Source: Streptomyces virginiae (lineage in GTDB: Bacteria > Actinomycetota > Actinomycetes > Streptomycetales > Streptomycetaceae). Taken from it: 64,000 bases of DNA. This document shows positions 16,848 to 25,377 of the stretch, one piece after another (the stretch's first letter is position 1; each line of letters starts with the position of its first letter). The notes under the pieces are model-generated. The model made no database searches. It saw only the letters and a list, made by a program, of their open reading frames with translations, and was not told the origin of the DNA. The position numbers were made by a program, and so were the translations under genes. The stretch spans positions 58,455 to 122,454 of the forward strand of contig NZ_JOAK01000025.1 in the NCBI RefSeq assembly GCF_000720455.1, read 5' to 3'.

Positions 16848-16853
16848 GGGTAG
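16848..16853 (+). promoter_or_regulatory. GGGTAG promoter-like element of the DUF6479-like gene
   Basis: GGGTAGGCGCGGG runs almost into the ATG at 16863; a transcript from it would be leaderless or nearly so. No good GNNT was found at the -35 position (CCGT at 15 bp). Confidence 0.3.
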
Positions 16854-16862
16854 GCGCGGGTC

Positions 16863-17096
16863 ATGACTCCCACCGAGATTCTCGCGGCCGAAGGCCAAGG
16901 CGCACTGTTCCTCATTTTCGCCGGAGTGGTGGTGGCCGTTCTTCTGATCGGCGCCTTCTGGTACGGCAGCCGGCGTGCCGCGCGGCGCCGGGCCCCCGCT
17001 CGGTCGGCCGATCAGAATCCCGTGGCGCGGGGCCGCGAGGACTCCTGGCAGACGCCGGAGGACGACGGCGCCGGGGGCCACGGGCCCCGCGCCTGA
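16863..17096 (+). CDS. Small membrane protein, DUF6479-like
   Basis: 77 residues. One N-terminal transmembrane helix (~14-38, G-A-L-F-L-I-F-A-G-V-V-V-A-V-L-L-I-G-A-F) is followed by W-Y-G-S-R-R-A-A-R-R-R and a disordered, Pro/Asp-rich tail. This resembles small Streptomyces proteins annotated DUF6479. Role unknown. Third small membrane protein in a row, suggesting a shared envelope or stress role. Confidence 0.65.
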   Translation: MTPTEILAAEGQGALFLIFAGVVVAVLLIGAFWYGSRRAARRRAPARSADQNPVARGREDSWQTPEDDGAGGHGPRA

Positions 17097-17500
17097 ACCG
17101 GCCGCCCCGGCACGAACCGGCCGGTCGGCTCCGCGCGCGGCGACGGCGGGTTCACGGCGGGCCGCCACCCGATCCACCCGTCGCATTGCACGCAGTAGTC
17201 GAAATGATGCGGAATGTAGCCGCTTGTGTCAGCGTGGGGACAGGAATCCTCGGAATCCCGCGCACGCAGGGCCCGGCCGGCGCCTGTAGTCACCCCGGCC
17301 GGGCCCTGTCACGCCCCATACGGCTCCGGTTGAGGAGCGCGGAGGCGGAGGGAAGAGGAATATGGATGTACCCGCACACGGGCATGTGCGCTGCGTGAGG
17401 CCGGATCGGCATTTCGCGCGCGGGGGCATTCCGTGCTGCGGTCAAACAGAGGACTCGGGGCAGTCGAAGCCGGCCTTCGGCCCGGCGGAAAAGGGCACCC
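17097..17500. other. Non-coding stretch before glpF
   Basis: About 400 bp with no convincing gene. It contains the hairpin at 17267-17308 and should contain the glpF promoter in its last 100 bp; no operator-like dyad was recognised there. Confidence 0.4.
17267..17308. terminator. Hairpin terminator
   Basis: Perfect 14-bp G+C-rich arms (CAGGGCCCGGCCGG at 17267-17280 and its complement at 17295-17308) with a 14-nt loop. Confidence 0.65.
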
Positions 17501-18349
17501 ATGACGGAGCGCCTCCATAGATCGGGTCTGGTCGGCGAACTCTTCGCCGAATTCGCCGGCACCATGATCCTTATCCTCTTCGGTTGTGGTGTGGTGGCCC
17601 AAGTGGTCGCCGGCGGGGCCCTCACGGACCCCGCGGGCGGTCTCGGGAACCACGACAGCATCGCCTGGGCCTGGGGTCTCGGCGTAACCCTGGGCGTGTA
17701 CGTCGCGGCGAGGCTGAGCGGTGCTCACCTCAACCCCGCGGTGACCGTCGCGCTGGCCGCGTTCAAGGGCTTCCCGTGGAAGAAGGTCGCCCCCTACGCC
17801 GTCGCCCAGCTCGCCGGAGCCTTCGTGGCCGCCCTGCTCGTCCGTTGGAACTACACCGAGGCATTGGCCAAGGCCGACCCCGGTCACACCATCAAGACGC
17901 AGGGTGTCTTCTCCACGCTCCCGGCCAACGGGAACACGAACCTGCCGGTGACCGAATGGGGCGCACTGCGCGACCAGATCATCGGCACCGCCCTCCTGCT
18001 GTTCCTGATCTTCGCCGTCACGGACCTGCTGGGCACGCCCCCCGGCGCCAACCTCGCCCCGTTCATCGTCGGCCTGATCGTCGTGGCGATCGGCATGGCA
18101 TGGGGCACCAACGCCGGTTACGCGATCAACCCGGCCCGTGACCTCGGCCCCCGCCTGGCGAGCTTCCTCACCGGCTACGGCGGGGCCTGGCGAGATCAGT
18201 ACGGGAACCTCTACTTCTGGGTCCCGATCATCGGCCCCTTCATCGGTGGCGTGCTCGGAGCAGCTGCCTACAAGTTCCTCATCGGCCGGTTCCTGCCGAC
18301 CGCCGAACCGGAGCCTCCCGGTCGGGTACCGGCACCGGAAGAGGGCTGA
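17501..18349 (+). CDS. glpF: Glycerol uptake facilitator (MIP channel)
   Basis: 282 residues, six hydrophobic segments and two half-helices bearing the NPA boxes: [10 protein letters not shown] (~73-82) and [12 protein letters not shown] (~207-218). The Asp after the second NPA-R is the marker of glycerol-conducting aquaglyceroporins. It lies 131 bp before glpK on the same strand, so the pair takes up and phosphorylates glycerol. No glpD or GylR-type regulator gene is next to them, unlike the complete gyl-type operon. Confidence 0.95.
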   Translation: MTERLHRSGLVGELFAEFAGTMILILFGCGVVAQVVAGGALTDPAGGLGNHDSIAWAWGLGVTLGVYVAARLSGAHLNPAVTVALAAFKGFPWKKVAPYAVAQLAGAFVAALLVRWNYTEALAKADPGHTIKTQGVFSTLPANGNTNLPVTEWGALRDQIIGTALLLFLIFAVTDLLGTPPGANLAPFIVGLIVVAIGMAWGTNAGYAINPARDLGPRLASFLTGYGGAWRDQYGNLYFWVPIIGPFIGGVLGAAAYKFLIGRFLPTAEPEPPGRVPAPEEG

Positions 18350-18480
18350 CCGCACCCGGGGCGGACGCGCCACGGCCCGTCCGACCCGGCCCGTCCCGGG
18401 TCCGTGGATCCGCATGGCTCCACGGACCCGTCCGGGCCTCGGCCCGCACACACGGCATCCTCAAGAGAAGGCGGCACCCC

Positions 18481-19998
18481 ATGGCTGACTTCGTCGGCGC
18501 AGTGGACCAGGGGACCACGAGCACCCGTTTCATGATCTTCGACCATGCCGGCAACGAGGTGGCGAGGCACCAGCTGGAGCACTCCCAGATCCTCCCCCGC
18601 TCGGGATGGGTCGAACACGACCCGGTGGAGATCTGGGAACGCACCAACTCGGTGATCCAGAACGCCCTCCGGCACGGCAACCTCGACGCCTCCGACCTGG
18701 CGGCCGTCGGGATCACCAACCAGCGCGAGACGACCGTCGTCTGGGACCCCCGCACCGGGCGCCCGTACTACAACGCGATCGTCTGGCAGGACACCCGTAC
18801 CGACTCCATCGCCGCGGCACTGGAGCGCGGCGGCCAGGGCGACGTCATCCGCCGCAAGGCGGGCCTGCCCCCGGCCACCTACTTCTCCGGCGGCAAGATC
18901 CAGTGGATCCTGGAGAACGTCGACGGGGTGCGGGAGGCGGCCGAGCAGGGGCACGCCCTCTTCGGCAACACCGACTGCTGGGTGCTGTGGAACCTCACCG
19001 GAGGCCCCGACGGAGGCGTCCACGCCACCGACGTCACCAACGCCAGCCGCACCATGCTCATGGACCTGGAGACCCTCGACTGGGACGACGAGCTCCTCGG
19101 CTTCTTCAACATCCCCCGGTCGATGCTGCCCACCATCAACCCGTCCTCCCACCCGGAGGCGTACGGACGGACGCGCACCTCCCGGCCGTTGCGGGAGGCC
19201 ATTCCCATCACCGGTGTGCTCGGCGACCAGCAGGCGGCCACCGTCGGCCAGGTCTGCTTCGCGCCCGGCGAGGCGAAGAACACCTACGGCACCGGCAACT
19301 TCCTGGTCCTCAACACCGGGACGGAGCTGGTCCGCTCGCAGCACGGCCTGCTGACCACCGTGGCCTACCAGTTCGGCGACAGCCCCGCGATCTACGCCCT
19401 CGAAGGCTCGATCGCGGTCACCGGCTCCGCCGTGCAGTGGCTGCGCGACCAGCTGAAGATCATCACCGATGCCGGTGAGAGCGAACGCCTGGCCAGGACG
19501 GTCGAGGACAGCGGAGGCATCTACTTCGTCCCCGCCTTCTCCGGCCTGTTCGCCCCGTACTGGCGCTCCGACGCCCGTGGCGCGATCGTCGGCCTCGCCC
19601 GCTACCACGACAACGGCCACCTGGCGCGGGCCACTCTGGAGGCCATCTGCTACCAGAGCCGCGACGTCGTCGAGGCCATGGAACAGGACTCGGGCGTGCA
19701 CCTCGACGTGCTCAAGGTCGACGGCGGCGTCACCGCCAACGACCTGTGCATGCAAACGCAGTCCGACATCCTCGGCGTACCGGTCAGCCGTCCCGTCGTC
19801 GCCGAGACCACGGCGCTCGGCGCCGCCTACGCGGCCGGCCTCGCCACCGGCTTCTGGCGGGACACGGACGAACTGCGCACCCACTGGCAGGAGTCCAAGC
19901 GCTGGGAGCCCCAGTGGTCCGAGGAACGGCGCACCGAAGGGTACGAGGGCTGGAAGCGTGCGGTGGAGCGCACGCTCGACTGGGCCAAGGTCGAATAG
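18481..19998 (+). CDS. glpK: Glycerol kinase
   Basis: 505 residues, full length. FGGY-kinase features: D-Q-G-T-T-S-T-R-F (~10-18) phosphate loop, G-W-V-E-H-D-P (~41-47), I-T-N-Q-R-E-T (~79-85) substrate region, and the C-terminal D-G-G-V-x-A-N-D (~415-422) with [10 protein letters not shown]. It converts glycerol and ATP to glycerol-3-phosphate. Co-directional with glpF; AGAAGG lies upstream of the ATG. A six-base repeat starts right after its stop codon. Confidence 0.97.
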   Translation: MADFVGAVDQGTTSTRFMIFDHAGNEVARHQLEHSQILPRSGWVEHDPVEIWERTNSVIQNALRHGNLDASDLAAVGITNQRETTVVWDPRTGRPYYNAIVWQDTRTDSIAAALERGGQGDVIRRKAGLPPATYFSGGKIQWILENVDGVREAAEQGHALFGNTDCWVLWNLTGGPDGGVHATDVTNASRTMLMDLETLDWDDELLGFFNIPRSMLPTINPSSHPEAYGRTRTSRPLREAIPITGVLGDQQAATVGQVCFAPGEAKNTYGTGNFLVLNTGTELVRSQHGLLTTVAYQFGDSPAIYALEGSIAVTGSAVQWLRDQLKIITDAGESERLARTVEDSGGIYFVPAFSGLFAPYWRSDARGAIVGLARYHDNGHLARATLEAICYQSRDVVEAMEQDSGVHLDVLKVDGGVTANDLCMQTQSDILGVPVSRPVVAETTALGAAYAAGLATGFWRDTDELRTHWQESKRWEPQWSEERRTEGYEGWKRAVERTLDWAKVE

Positions 19999-20034
19999 CC
20001 CGTCCCCGTCCCCGTCCCCGTCCCCGTCCCCGTG
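19999..20034 (+). repeat. Hexanucleotide tandem repeat CCCGTC x6
   Basis: Five perfect CCCGTC units and one variant (CCCGTG) begin immediately after the glpK TAG. Non-coding; likely slippage-prone and useful as a strain marker. Confidence 0.85.
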
Positions 20035-20105
20035 CCGTCCCGCGCCGCGCCCCCTCTCTGCTCCCCGGGGGGTGCGGCGCGGCCGTGCGGGCCGCCGTAA
20101 ATACG

Positions 20106-20135
20106 CTGAGACGAGACGCATCGTCTTGCTATGGT
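20106..20135 (+). promoter_or_regulatory. Promoter with operator-like dyad ahead of the ABC-F leader
   Basis: -35 CTGAGA (20106-20111), 18-bp spacer, -10 TATGGT (20130-20135). Transcription would start at about 20142, exactly at the ATG of the 7-codon leader. Within the spacer lies AGACG-CAT-CGTCT (20114-20126), a perfect 5-bp-arm dyad well placed for a repressor to block RNA polymerase. Confidence 0.55.
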
Positions 20136-20141
20136 CGGCAC

Positions 20142-20165
20142 ATGGACTTCTACCGCTTCCCCTGA
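20142..20165 (+). CDS. Putative leader peptide M-D-F-Y-R-F-P
   Basis: A seven-codon open frame (ATG GAC TTC TAC CGC TTC CCC TGA) beginning at the predicted transcription start, so probably leaderless. It lies 159 bp before an antibiotic-resistance-type ABC-F gene. Such genes are often controlled by ribosome-mediated attenuation, where a drug stalls the ribosome on a short upstream peptide and a downstream terminator or RBS-masking hairpin is rearranged. The intervening RNA is rich in complementary G+C stretches (20175-20290). The attenuation role is inferred; the short frame and its promoter position are what is seen. Confidence 0.5.
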   Translation: MDFYRFP

Positions 20166-20324
20166 TTCCGGGCCCGGCGGCCACCGCCGCCTTCCACCGC
20201 CCGTAGGGCGTGTCCCCCAAGCCCTCCTGCCCGGCGCCCGCACCTCCGTGCGGCCGCCCCTCCCGGCGGTCGGCGCTCCTTCGCGGCCACGCCCCAGACC
20301 CTTCACGTCATCAGGGGAAGTCCC

Positions 20325-22001
20325 ATGCGCGAACGCGCCCACACCGCCGTGCCCGCTGCCGTGGCGCAGCTGTCCGTCAAGGACGTCACCAAGGCCTACG
20401 GCACCCGTACCGTCCTCGACCAGGTCTCCTTCACCGTCCGCCCCGGCGAGAAGGCCGCCGTCATCGGCGAGAACGGCTCCGGCAAATCCACCCTGCTACG
20501 ACTCCTCGCCGCGGCCGAGCCGCCCGACTCGGGCGAGATCACCGTCAGCTTCGCCGGCGGCACCGGCCACCTCACCCAGACCCTCGACCTCGACCCGGAC
20601 CACACCGTGCAGGACGCCGTCGACCTCGCCCTCGCGGACCTGCGCGACATGGAGCGCCGGCTGCGCACGGCGGAGCAGGACCTGGCCGACGCGTCCCCCG
20701 GTGAACTCGACGCATACGGTGAGCTGCTGACCACGTACGAGGAACGCGGCGGCTACGAGGCGGACACCCGCGTCGACGCCGCCCTGTACGGTCTCGGCCT
20801 CGCCGGGACCGCCCGGGACCGCACGCTCGGCTCGCTCTCCGGCGGCGAGCAGTCACGGCTCGCGCTCGCCTGCGTGCTGGCCGCCGCCCCCGAGCTGCTC
20901 CTCCTCGACGAGCCGACGAACCACCTCGACGCGGCGGCCGTGCACTGGCTCGAAGAGCACCTGCGCGCGCACCGGGGCACCGTCGTCGCCGTCACCCACG
21001 ACCGCGGCTTCCTGGAACGCATCGCCACCACCATCCTGGAGGTCGACCGCGGTGCGCGCACCGTGCACCGGTACGGCGACGGCTGGGCCGGCTACCGCGC
21101 CGCCAAGGCGGCCGCCCGACGCCGCGCACGGCAGGAGCACGCGGACTGGCTGGACGAGATCGCCGGCACCGAGGAACTGCTCGCGGCCGCCGCGAAACGC
21201 CTGGCGGGCACCGGCAAGGACCCGCGGCAGGGCTTCGGCAAACACCGCCGGTCGCACGAGGCCAAGCTCGGCGGCCAGGTGCGGGCCGTCCGCGAGCGGC
21301 TGGCCCACCTGCGCCGCAACCCGGTGGCGGCGCCGCCGGAACCCCTGAGGTTCGCGGCGGCGCTGCCGACGACGGCCGGCGGGCAGCGGACCGGCGGGCA
21401 GCGGACCGCCGGGGAGCGGGCGGGCGGCCCGCTCGCCGAGCTCGACGGCGTGGTGGTCGGGCGGAGGCTGCGCCTCGACGGCCCGCTCACCGTCGGGCCG
21501 GGGGAGAGGCTGCTGGTCACGGGCGAGAACGGGGCCGGAAAGACCACCTTGCTGCGCATCCTGGCGGGGGACCTGGAGCCCGACGCGGGATCCGTGCGCC
21601 GCCCCGCCCGGATCGGTTACCTCGCTCAGGAGCTGCCCGCCCGCTCCACCCGGCTCCCGCTGCTCGCCGCCTACGCGGCCGGGCGGCCCGGACCGCCCGA
21701 GGAGCACGCGGACCGGCTGCTGGCACTCGGTCTGTTCCGCGAGGAGGACCTGCACGTCCCGGTCGCCGCCCTGTCCGCGGGGCAGCAGCGGCGGTTGCAG
21801 ATCGCGAACCTGGTGACCCGGCCGGCGGACCTCCTCGTACTGGACGAGCCCACGAACCACATCGCCCTCGACCTGGTCGAGGACCTGGAGGCGGCCCTCG
21901 CGGCGTATCCGGGGGCGGTGGTCGCGGTCTCGCACGACCGCGGCTTCCGCGACCGGTTCCCGGGCGAGCGGCTGGAGCTGCGAGCCGGCCGCGGACGCTG
22001 A
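20325..22001 (+). CDS. ABC-F ATPase, antibiotic-resistance (ribosome protection) type
   Basis: 558 residues with two ABC domains and no membrane segment. Domain 1 has Walker A G-E-N-G-S-G-K-S-T (~48-56), signature L-S-G-G-E-Q-S-R (~172-179) and Walker B L-L-L-L-D-E-P-T-N-H-L-D. Domain 2 has G-E-N-G-A-G-K-T-T (~405-413), L-S-A-G-Q-Q-R-R and L-V-L-D-E-P-T-N-H-I. A charged linker (~245-335) separates them; its tip would reach the peptidyl-transferase centre. This architecture matches the TlrC/CarA/LmrC/VmlR-like group that displaces macrolides, lincosamides or pleuromutilins. Starts at an ATG behind AGGGGAAG. Confidence 0.9.
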   Translation: MRERAHTAVPAAVAQLSVKDVTKAYGTRTVLDQVSFTVRPGEKAAVIGENGSGKSTLLRLLAAAEPPDSGEITVSFAGGTGHLTQTLDLDPDHTVQDAVDLALADLRDMERRLRTAEQDLADASPGELDAYGELLTTYEERGGYEADTRVDAALYGLGLAGTARDRTLGSLSGGEQSRLALACVLAAAPELLLLDEPTNHLDAAAVHWLEEHLRAHRGTVVAVTHDRGFLERIATTILEVDRGARTVHRYGDGWAGYRAAKAAARRRARQEHADWLDEIAGTEELLAAAAKRLAGTGKDPRQGFGKHRRSHEAKLGGQVRAVRERLAHLRRNPVAAPPEPLRFAAALPTTAGGQRTGGQRTAGERAGGPLAELDGVVVGRRLRLDGPLTVGPGERLLVTGENGAGKTTLLRILAGDLEPDAGSVRRPARIGYLAQELPARSTRLPLLAAYAAGRPGPPEEHADRLLALGLFREEDLHVPVAALSAGQQRRLQIANLVTRPADLLVLDEPTNHIALDLVEDLEAALAAYPGAVVAVSHDRGFRDRFPGERLELRAGRGR

Positions 22002-22136
22002 TACGCCGGGGGCGTGGGGGAGGGAGGTCACAGGCCTGGACCCTTATGGACTGCTTGCTCCGTATGTCACCCTGACCGTCAACCGGGTCACCCACCTGCC
22101 GCTCGACCCGGGCGACCGACCCCCACGGATGCGCCC

Positions 22137-22823
22137 ATGCCCCTGCCGTTCCCGCCCCGAGCCGTCCCCGTCGTGCTGGCCGGAGCCGTGACCGCCCTGC
22201 TGGCGGCCTGCGGGCCCTCTGCCGCCGCCGGCCCCGCGGCCCCGCCGCAGCCGGTGGCGGCCACCACGACGCCCGCTCCCGCCCCCGTCTCGCCCGTCCC
22301 GGTCGACGTCCGCACCCAGGACTCGACGCTTTCCATACCCGCGGCGGGCATATCCGGGCTGCGCGTGGTCCCGTACGAGGGCACCACCGACGACGTCCCC
22401 GGTACCCGCATCCAGGACCGCGGGCTCGCGGCCAGCCCGTACGGGAAGCGGGGCGGGGTCGGCCCGGGCCAGGTCGGGAACTTCCTGGTCACCGCGCACC
22501 GCCTGTCGGCCGGCGGTCCGCTGCGGAACCTGACCGCCGTCGGCACGGGCGACACGGTCCGCGTGACGGTGGGCGGGGTGGAGTACACCTACGAGATCGT
22601 CGCGACCCGCAAGACCTCCTTCCGCTCGGCGCAGTCACTGCAGGAGCAGCGCGCGGCGGTACCCGGTTCACCCGGCGCGACCCCCACCCAGGCCATGATC
22701 ACGATCTCGACCTGCGCCACCCCCGAGGACCACGCCGAGGGCAACTTCTGGAGCGACGCCCAGGGCAACCCCGAACACCGCATCGACAAGATAGGCGTCC
22801 TCCGCGGGACCAGGACGACCTGA
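22137..22823 (+). CDS. Class E-type sortase with an apparent lipobox
   Basis: 228 residues. Catalytic triad pattern: His121 (F-L-V-T-A-H-R), Cys193 (T-I-S-T-C-A-T-P) and Arg215 (P-E-H-R-I-D-K-I-G). This fits sortases of the D/E group that attach proteins to actinobacterial cell walls. The N-terminus has a hydrophobic stretch ending L-L-A-A-C25-G, a good lipobox, so the enzyme may be lipid-anchored rather than held by a transmembrane helix. A Pro/Ala/Thr linker (~32-58) separates anchor and enzyme. No LPxTG-type substrate gene is adjacent. The start is uncertain because no clear RBS is visible. Confidence 0.8.
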   Translation: MPLPFPPRAVPVVLAGAVTALLAACGPSAAAGPAAPPQPVAATTTPAPAPVSPVPVDVRTQDSTLSIPAAGISGLRVVPYEGTTDDVPGTRIQDRGLAASPYGKRGGVGPGQVGNFLVTAHRLSAGGPLRNLTAVGTGDTVRVTVGGVEYTYEIVATRKTSFRSAQSLQEQRAAVPGSPGATPTQAMITISTCATPEDHAEGNFWSDAQGNPEHRIDKIGVLRGTRTT

Positions 22824-22866
22824 GCCGCTGCCGTCCCGGTTCCTCCGGTGGAGGCGTCTCTCCTGG

Positions 22867-23121
22867 TCAGTCGAGCTGGTCCGCCGCGTAGGAGAAGGTG
22901 ACGCTCTTGCACGGCCGGCAGATGCGAGCTCTGGGGCAACCCCTGCCGCCTGCACGAGGGACGATGACCTTCTCGGAGCCCTCCGGCCTACGGAACCGGG
23001 CGTATCCAGGCCTGACCGGCTGCCAGTTGACGAAGTTCAGGAGAGCGATGGGATTCCATATGGACAGCCAACCTGATTCCATCGGCCGGTGACAGTTCGA
23101 ACACTTGACGGTTCCACTCAT
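22867..23121 (-). CDS. Small zinc-ribbon protein, DUF6487-like
   Basis: 84 residues. Two C-x2-C pairs bracket the protein (V-K-C-S-N-C near residue 6 and R-I-C-R-P-C near 71), with K-V-I-V-P-R-A-G-G between, followed by T-F-S-Y. This is the layout of the short proteins annotated DUF6487. Zn2+ binding is expected; function unknown. The ATG at 23121 is preferred over an upstream in-frame GTG because AAAGGA lies about 10 nt before it and the extension has no structure. Confidence 0.65.
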   Translation of the reverse strand: MSGTVKCSNCHRPMESGWLSIWNPIALLNFVNWQPVRPGYARFRRPEGSEKVIVPRAGGRGCPRARICRPCKSVTFSYAADQLD

Positions 23122-23480
23122 GGGTTTGGGATCCTTTCGAGCTGATGCGACGTGCCGGCCACTCTGCCCAAGGATTTCGCTCGTGCGTCTGGCCCAGGAT
23201 TCTGTAAGAACCCCGCTCAAGCATGTCCACTCAGTCGAAGCTCGTCAGGTTGCGGGATTTCGGGACTTGGCGAATGCTGCCCGTCCTGATACGGGGCCGC
23301 GGGGCGACTGGGGAATCCGTTTGTCCGTCGGCCCGGTTGAACTGGTCGCCACCGAGGGTGGTCACGAGCGACGCGGGCTCGCAAGGGGCGCCCATGCCCT
23401 GGGCTCACGAGCGTTCTGCCGCCCGTGGCCACCTCGTCCGGGCGATGATCGGAATCCCGTACTTCTACCGGCTGGGAGGT
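23122..23480. other. Non-coding 359-bp stretch
   Basis: Between two minus-strand genes. No gene-like frame, terminator or dyad was recognised; the part near 23122-23220 should hold the promoter of the zinc-ribbon gene. Confidence 0.35.
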
Positions 23481-24209
23481 TCAGGAGAGCCAGTCGGCAT
23501 AGCGGGTGGGGGCGAGGTGGGCGTCCTTGTCGGTGAGGACGTCCCCCTTGACGACGGCGAACATGCCGGCGGTGGGGTCGGTGACGACGGTGCGGCTGTC
23601 GGACTTGTGGGACAGGGTGAGCCGGCCCAACTCGTCCAGGGAGAAGACCTCGGGTCCGGCGATGTTGCGAATACCCCCCAGCGGGGCGCCCGCCGCGACT
23701 TCTGCCACCGCGTCGGCCACGTCCTTGGAGGCGATCGGCTGGATCGGGGTGGCGGGCAGCCGGACGGTGTCGCCGTCGGCGGTCCAGGACAGGATCGCGT
23801 CGATGAATTCCATGAACTGAGTCGCGCGGACGATCGAGTAGGGGATCGATCCGGCCGTGAGGACGTCCTCCTGGAGCACCTTGGCCCGGTAGTAGTCCAG
23901 CTCCGGCACTTGGTCCACGCCGACGATCGAGAGGATGACGAAGTGACGGACGCCGCCCTTCTCGCCCGCGGCCAGAAGGTTGTCCATCGAGGTCTGGAAG
24001 AAGGCCAGGGAGGCTTCGTCGAAGGTCGGGGAGTTCGTCAGGTTGACGATGACGTCGGCCCCCGCCACCGCCTCGTCCAGTCCCTGGCCGCTGATGACGT
24101 CGGTTCCGGTGGACTGCGAGTGCGGCACCGCCTCGTGCCCGGCGGCGTTCAGATGCGTGACGACCTGCGACCCGATCAGCCCGGTACCGCCGATGACCGC
24201 GAACTTCAT
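23481..24209 (-). CDS. NmrA-like NAD(P)-binding protein (atypical SDR)
   Basis: 242 residues; GGAAGG precedes the ATG. N-terminal Rossmann motif G-G-T-G-L-I-G (~7-13). The sequence has the V-T-H-L-N-A-A-G-H-E-A-V-P pattern and no classical Y-x3-K active site, as in NmrA/NAD(P)H-azoreductase-like proteins that sense redox state or reduce quinones. It follows an HxlR regulator gene on the same strand (170 bp). A near-parallel HxlR/NmrA pair lies at 25378-26680. Confidence 0.85.
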   Translation of the reverse strand: MKFAVIGGTGLIGSQVVTHLNAAGHEAVPHSQSTGTDVISGQGLDEAVAGADVIVNLTNSPTFDEASLAFFQTSMDNLLAAGEKGGVRHFVILSIVGVDQVPELDYYRAKVLQEDVLTAGSIPYSIVRATQFMEFIDAILSWTADGDTVRLPATPIQPIASKDVADAVAEVAAGAPLGGIRNIAGPEVFSLDELGRLTLSHKSDSRTVVTDPTAGMFAVVKGDVLTDKDAHLAPTRYADWLS

Positions 24210-24379
24210 GACATGCCTTCCGTCGGGAGGTGTGCCCGAAATATGCCACATGATCCCTCTGGGGTTGTCTGATGTGAGGTCAGGGCCGCGTATCCGTCCC
24301 GCGTTTGCTCAACCCACTCATGGCTGCGCGCTCTCGGCGTGTCCCGCGCGCCCTTCGGCGTCCGCCGTGCTCCGGCCCG

Positions 24380-24760
24380 TCAGGCGTCGAAGCGCTGCCG
24401 TGAGGCCTCGATGTGCCCGATGTGGCGGTGGGTCCAGTCGCACAGGCCGTCGATCGTCACCCGCAGGGCCCGGCCCGGCTCGGTGAGGGTGTACTCGACC
24501 CGTGGCGGCACGACGGGGTGCACCGTCCGCTCGACCAGACCGTAGCGCTCCAGCATGCGCAGGTTCTGGGTGAGCATCTTGTGGCTGATGCCCTCGACCT
24601 GATCGCGCAGCTCGCCGAAGCGCAGGGTGTCGTCCCCCAGAGTCTCGATGATCAGGAGCGCCCACTTGTTGGCGATGTCCGAGAAGATCTCCCGCCCCAG
24701 AGAGTCCGCGCGCCGCAGGTCCGCTTCGTCGGGCGAGCCTGTGTACTGCTTGGTCACCAT
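24380..24760 (-). CDS. HxlR-family regulator
   Basis: 126 residues, a single winged-helix domain: S-D-I-A-N-K-W-A-L-L-I-I-E-T-L (~27-41), L-R-F-G-E-L-R-D-Q-V-E-G-I-S-H-K-M-L-T-Q (~46-65), then L-E-R-Y-G-L-V-E-R and the wing. HxlR proteins often respond to electrophiles or redox stress and control adjacent oxidoreductases. This one lacks the conserved N-terminal Cys of the Cys-dependent HypR/QorR type. Divergent from the RidA-like gene and upstream of the NmrA-like gene, both plausible targets. Confidence 0.92.
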   Translation of the reverse strand: MVTKQYTGSPDEADLRRADSLGREIFSDIANKWALLIIETLGDDTLRFGELRDQVEGISHKMLTQNLRMLERYGLVERTVHPVVPPRVEYTLTEPGRALRVTIDGLCDWTHRHIGHIEASRQRFDA

Positions 24761-24903
24761 GAGGTTCCCCAGTCACTGAAAAGTGCGTTCTTCCATGTCA
24801 GCGGCCACTCTCCTACGGTTTCCGAGTAACCACAAGAGAGCGAGAACGGCGTGTGCTCGAGGGAAGCGAGCACACGGGAGCTCATCGCGAATGGAGACGC
24901 ATC

Positions 24904-25311
24904 ATGGCCATCACCCTGGTGAACCCCAACGGACTGCCGCAGATCGACGCGTACAGGCAGGTGTCGATCGCGACCGGGTCGAAGCTGGTCTTCGTCGCCG
25001 GGCAGGTCGCCTGGGACGCCGGCGGCGTCACCGTCGGCGAAGGGGACCTCGCCGCTCAGGTCGAGCAGTGCTACCTGAACGTCTCCACCGCCCTCGCCGA
25101 CGCCGGCGCCACCTTCGACGACGTGGCGAAACTGACCGTCTACGTCGTCGACTGGACCCCCGACAAGATGTCCCTGCTGATGGAGGGAATCAGCCGGGCG
25201 GCCGCGAAGCTGGGGACCGTACCGGTCCCGCCGGCCACGCTCCTGGGCGTGGCGGCCCTGGACGTACCCGAGCACCTCGTCGAGGTCGAAGCCGTCGCCG
25301 TCATCGACTGA
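24904..25311 (+). CDS. RidA-family protein
   Basis: 135 residues. The RidA/YjgF fold is clear: F-V-A-G-Q-V-A-W-D (~29-37), L-N-V-S-T-A-L-A-D-A-G-A-T-F-D-D-V (~57-73) and P-P-A-T-L-L-G-V-A-A-L (~107-117). RidA enzymes deaminate reactive enamine/imine intermediates. The canonical catalytic Arg of R-A in the P-A-R-S/T segment is replaced (P-P-A-T), as in non-deaminase Rid subgroups. The ATG is preceded by GGAGACG and lies within a divergent region shared with the HxlR gene. Confidence 0.88.
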   Translation: MAITLVNPNGLPQIDAYRQVSIATGSKLVFVAGQVAWDAGGVTVGEGDLAAQVEQCYLNVSTALADAGATFDDVAKLTVYVVDWTPDKMSLLMEGISRAAAKLGTVPVPPATLLGVAALDVPEHLVEVEAVAVID

Positions 25312-25377
25312 ACGGTTGCTCCTGCGCCCGGCCGACGACGCGCGCCGTCCTGATGGGCCCCAGGGGTGACTACCGCG

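Noticed and set aside
17012-17293. Minus-strand frame with a C-V-Q-C pair (H-H-F-D-Y-C-V-Q-C-D-G-W)
   Set aside because: Only ~20 residues look protein-like; the rest is Pro/Arg-rich and overlaps the hairpin and the DUF6479-like gene. Could be a tiny remnant but not supportable.
17501-19998. Expectation of a full gyl-type glycerol operon
   Set aside because: No GylR-type regulator or glycerol-3-phosphate dehydrogenase gene is adjacent; only glpF and glpK are present.
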